From the NCBI GenBank assembly GCA_016867055.1, contig VGKN01000118.1, positions 1 to 5,485 of the forward strand: a DNA stretch of 5,485 nt, written 5' to 3'. The notes beneath the pieces were generated by a model that was given only the letters and a program-made list of their open reading frames with translations, did no database searches and was not told the origin of the DNA. Positions 5,218-5,485 of the stretch are shown here, one piece after another; the first letter of the stretch is position 1; the number at the start of each line of letters is the position of its first letter. Source of the DNA: Candidatus Omnitrophota bacterium (GTDB lineage: Bacteria > Omnitrophota > Koll11 > VGKN01). A program made the position numbers and the translations under genes.

Positions 5218-5485
5218 TTAATATAAAATTTCTTCAATATCCTCTCTATTTTTCTCCCTAAGATTATATAACAACTCTTCTTTAGATATAACATCGTCCT
5301 GATACAGTTTAATCAAGGCTTGGTCCATAGATTGCATTCCATACTTTGCTCCCGTTTCAATCACAGTTCGCATTTGAGGAATATTCCCTTCTCTTATCAA
5401 GTTCCTAATCGCAGGGATACCTATCATAATTTCGCAGGCAGCCGCTAAACCTTGTCCCCTGGCTTTTGGTATAAGTTTTTGGGAA
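5218..5485 (-). CDS. pilT: Type IV pilus retraction ATPase PilT (or PilT-like), C-terminal fragment
   Basis: The last 88 residues are in the window; the frame is open to the right edge, so the ATG at 5427 is internal, not the start. The peptide begins SQKLIPKARGQG, matching the PilT segment that follows the His box. It then has the diagnostic AIRNLIRE motif (residues 25-32 of the fragment), known from PilT studies to be needed for retraction, and TGAKYGMQSMDQAL, matching the family's GMQTMDQSL. In the cell PilT is a cytoplasmic hexamer that depolymerises pili at the PilC platform. No zinc tetracysteine region is seen, unlike PilB. Position upstream of the Kdo genes and pilB-pilC suggests a pilus locus into which the Kdo block is embedded. 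PilU or another PilT paralogue is possible because the Walker motifs lie outside the window. Confidence 0.88.
   Translation of the reverse strand, partial: SQKLIPKARGQGLAAACEIMIGIPAIRNLIREGNIPQMRTVIETGAKYGMQSMDQALIKLYQDDVISKEELLYNLREKNREDIEEILY

Noticed and set aside
5218..5427. A complete 69-residue small gene starting at the ATG at 5427
   Set aside because: The frame stays open upstream to the window edge and the upstream residues continue the PilT match, so this is the end of a larger gene.

Overview
The window is a compact block of genes all transcribed from the minus strand (right to left in these coordinates). It comes from an A+T-leaning bacterium, roughly 40% G+C by eye, that makes Kdo and type IV pili. 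Kdo implies a Gram-negative-type outer membrane with lipopolysaccharide. The genes use many AGA/AGG and ATA codons. Gene order and style fit a deep-branching diderm lineage (for example Omnitrophota, Nitrospirota or relatives), but the phylum cannot be fixed from this sequence, so this is a guess.

In transcription order: the 3' end of a PilT-type pilus retraction ATPase (5485-5218); kdsB, CMP-Kdo synthetase (5191-4415); a 39-codon decayed remnant of the pyrG (CTP synthase) N-terminus (4412-4293); kdsA, Kdo-8-phosphate synthase of the metal-dependent class (4311-3484); kdsD/kpsF, arabinose-5-phosphate isomerase (3475-2516); a 202-bp non-coding gap holding imperfect inverted repeats (2515-2314); kdsC, Kdo-8-phosphate phosphatase (2313-1732); pilB, pilus extension ATPase (1754-54); and the first 24 codons of pilC, the inner-membrane platform protein (73-1).

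The four kds genes form a complete route from ribulose-5-phosphate to CMP-Kdo: KdsD makes arabinose-5-P, KdsA condenses it with PEP, KdsC removes the phosphate, and KdsB activates Kdo with CTP. This Kdo block sits inside a type IV pilus locus, with pilT before it and pilB-pilC after it. Short gaps and overlaps (26, 2, 8, -23 and -20 nt) suggest one transcription unit with translational coupling. The only real break is the repeat-bearing gap before kdsC.

The most notable observation is the pyrG remnant between kdsB and kdsA. It marks the place where many diderm bacteria carry an intact pyrG (kdsB-pyrG-kdsA). It keeps the KYIF...SSL.K.IA signature but has lost four motif glycines, and it is then cut off by the start of kdsA. 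Nothing in the window looks like a CRISPR array, transposase, phage gene, tRNA or rRNA.
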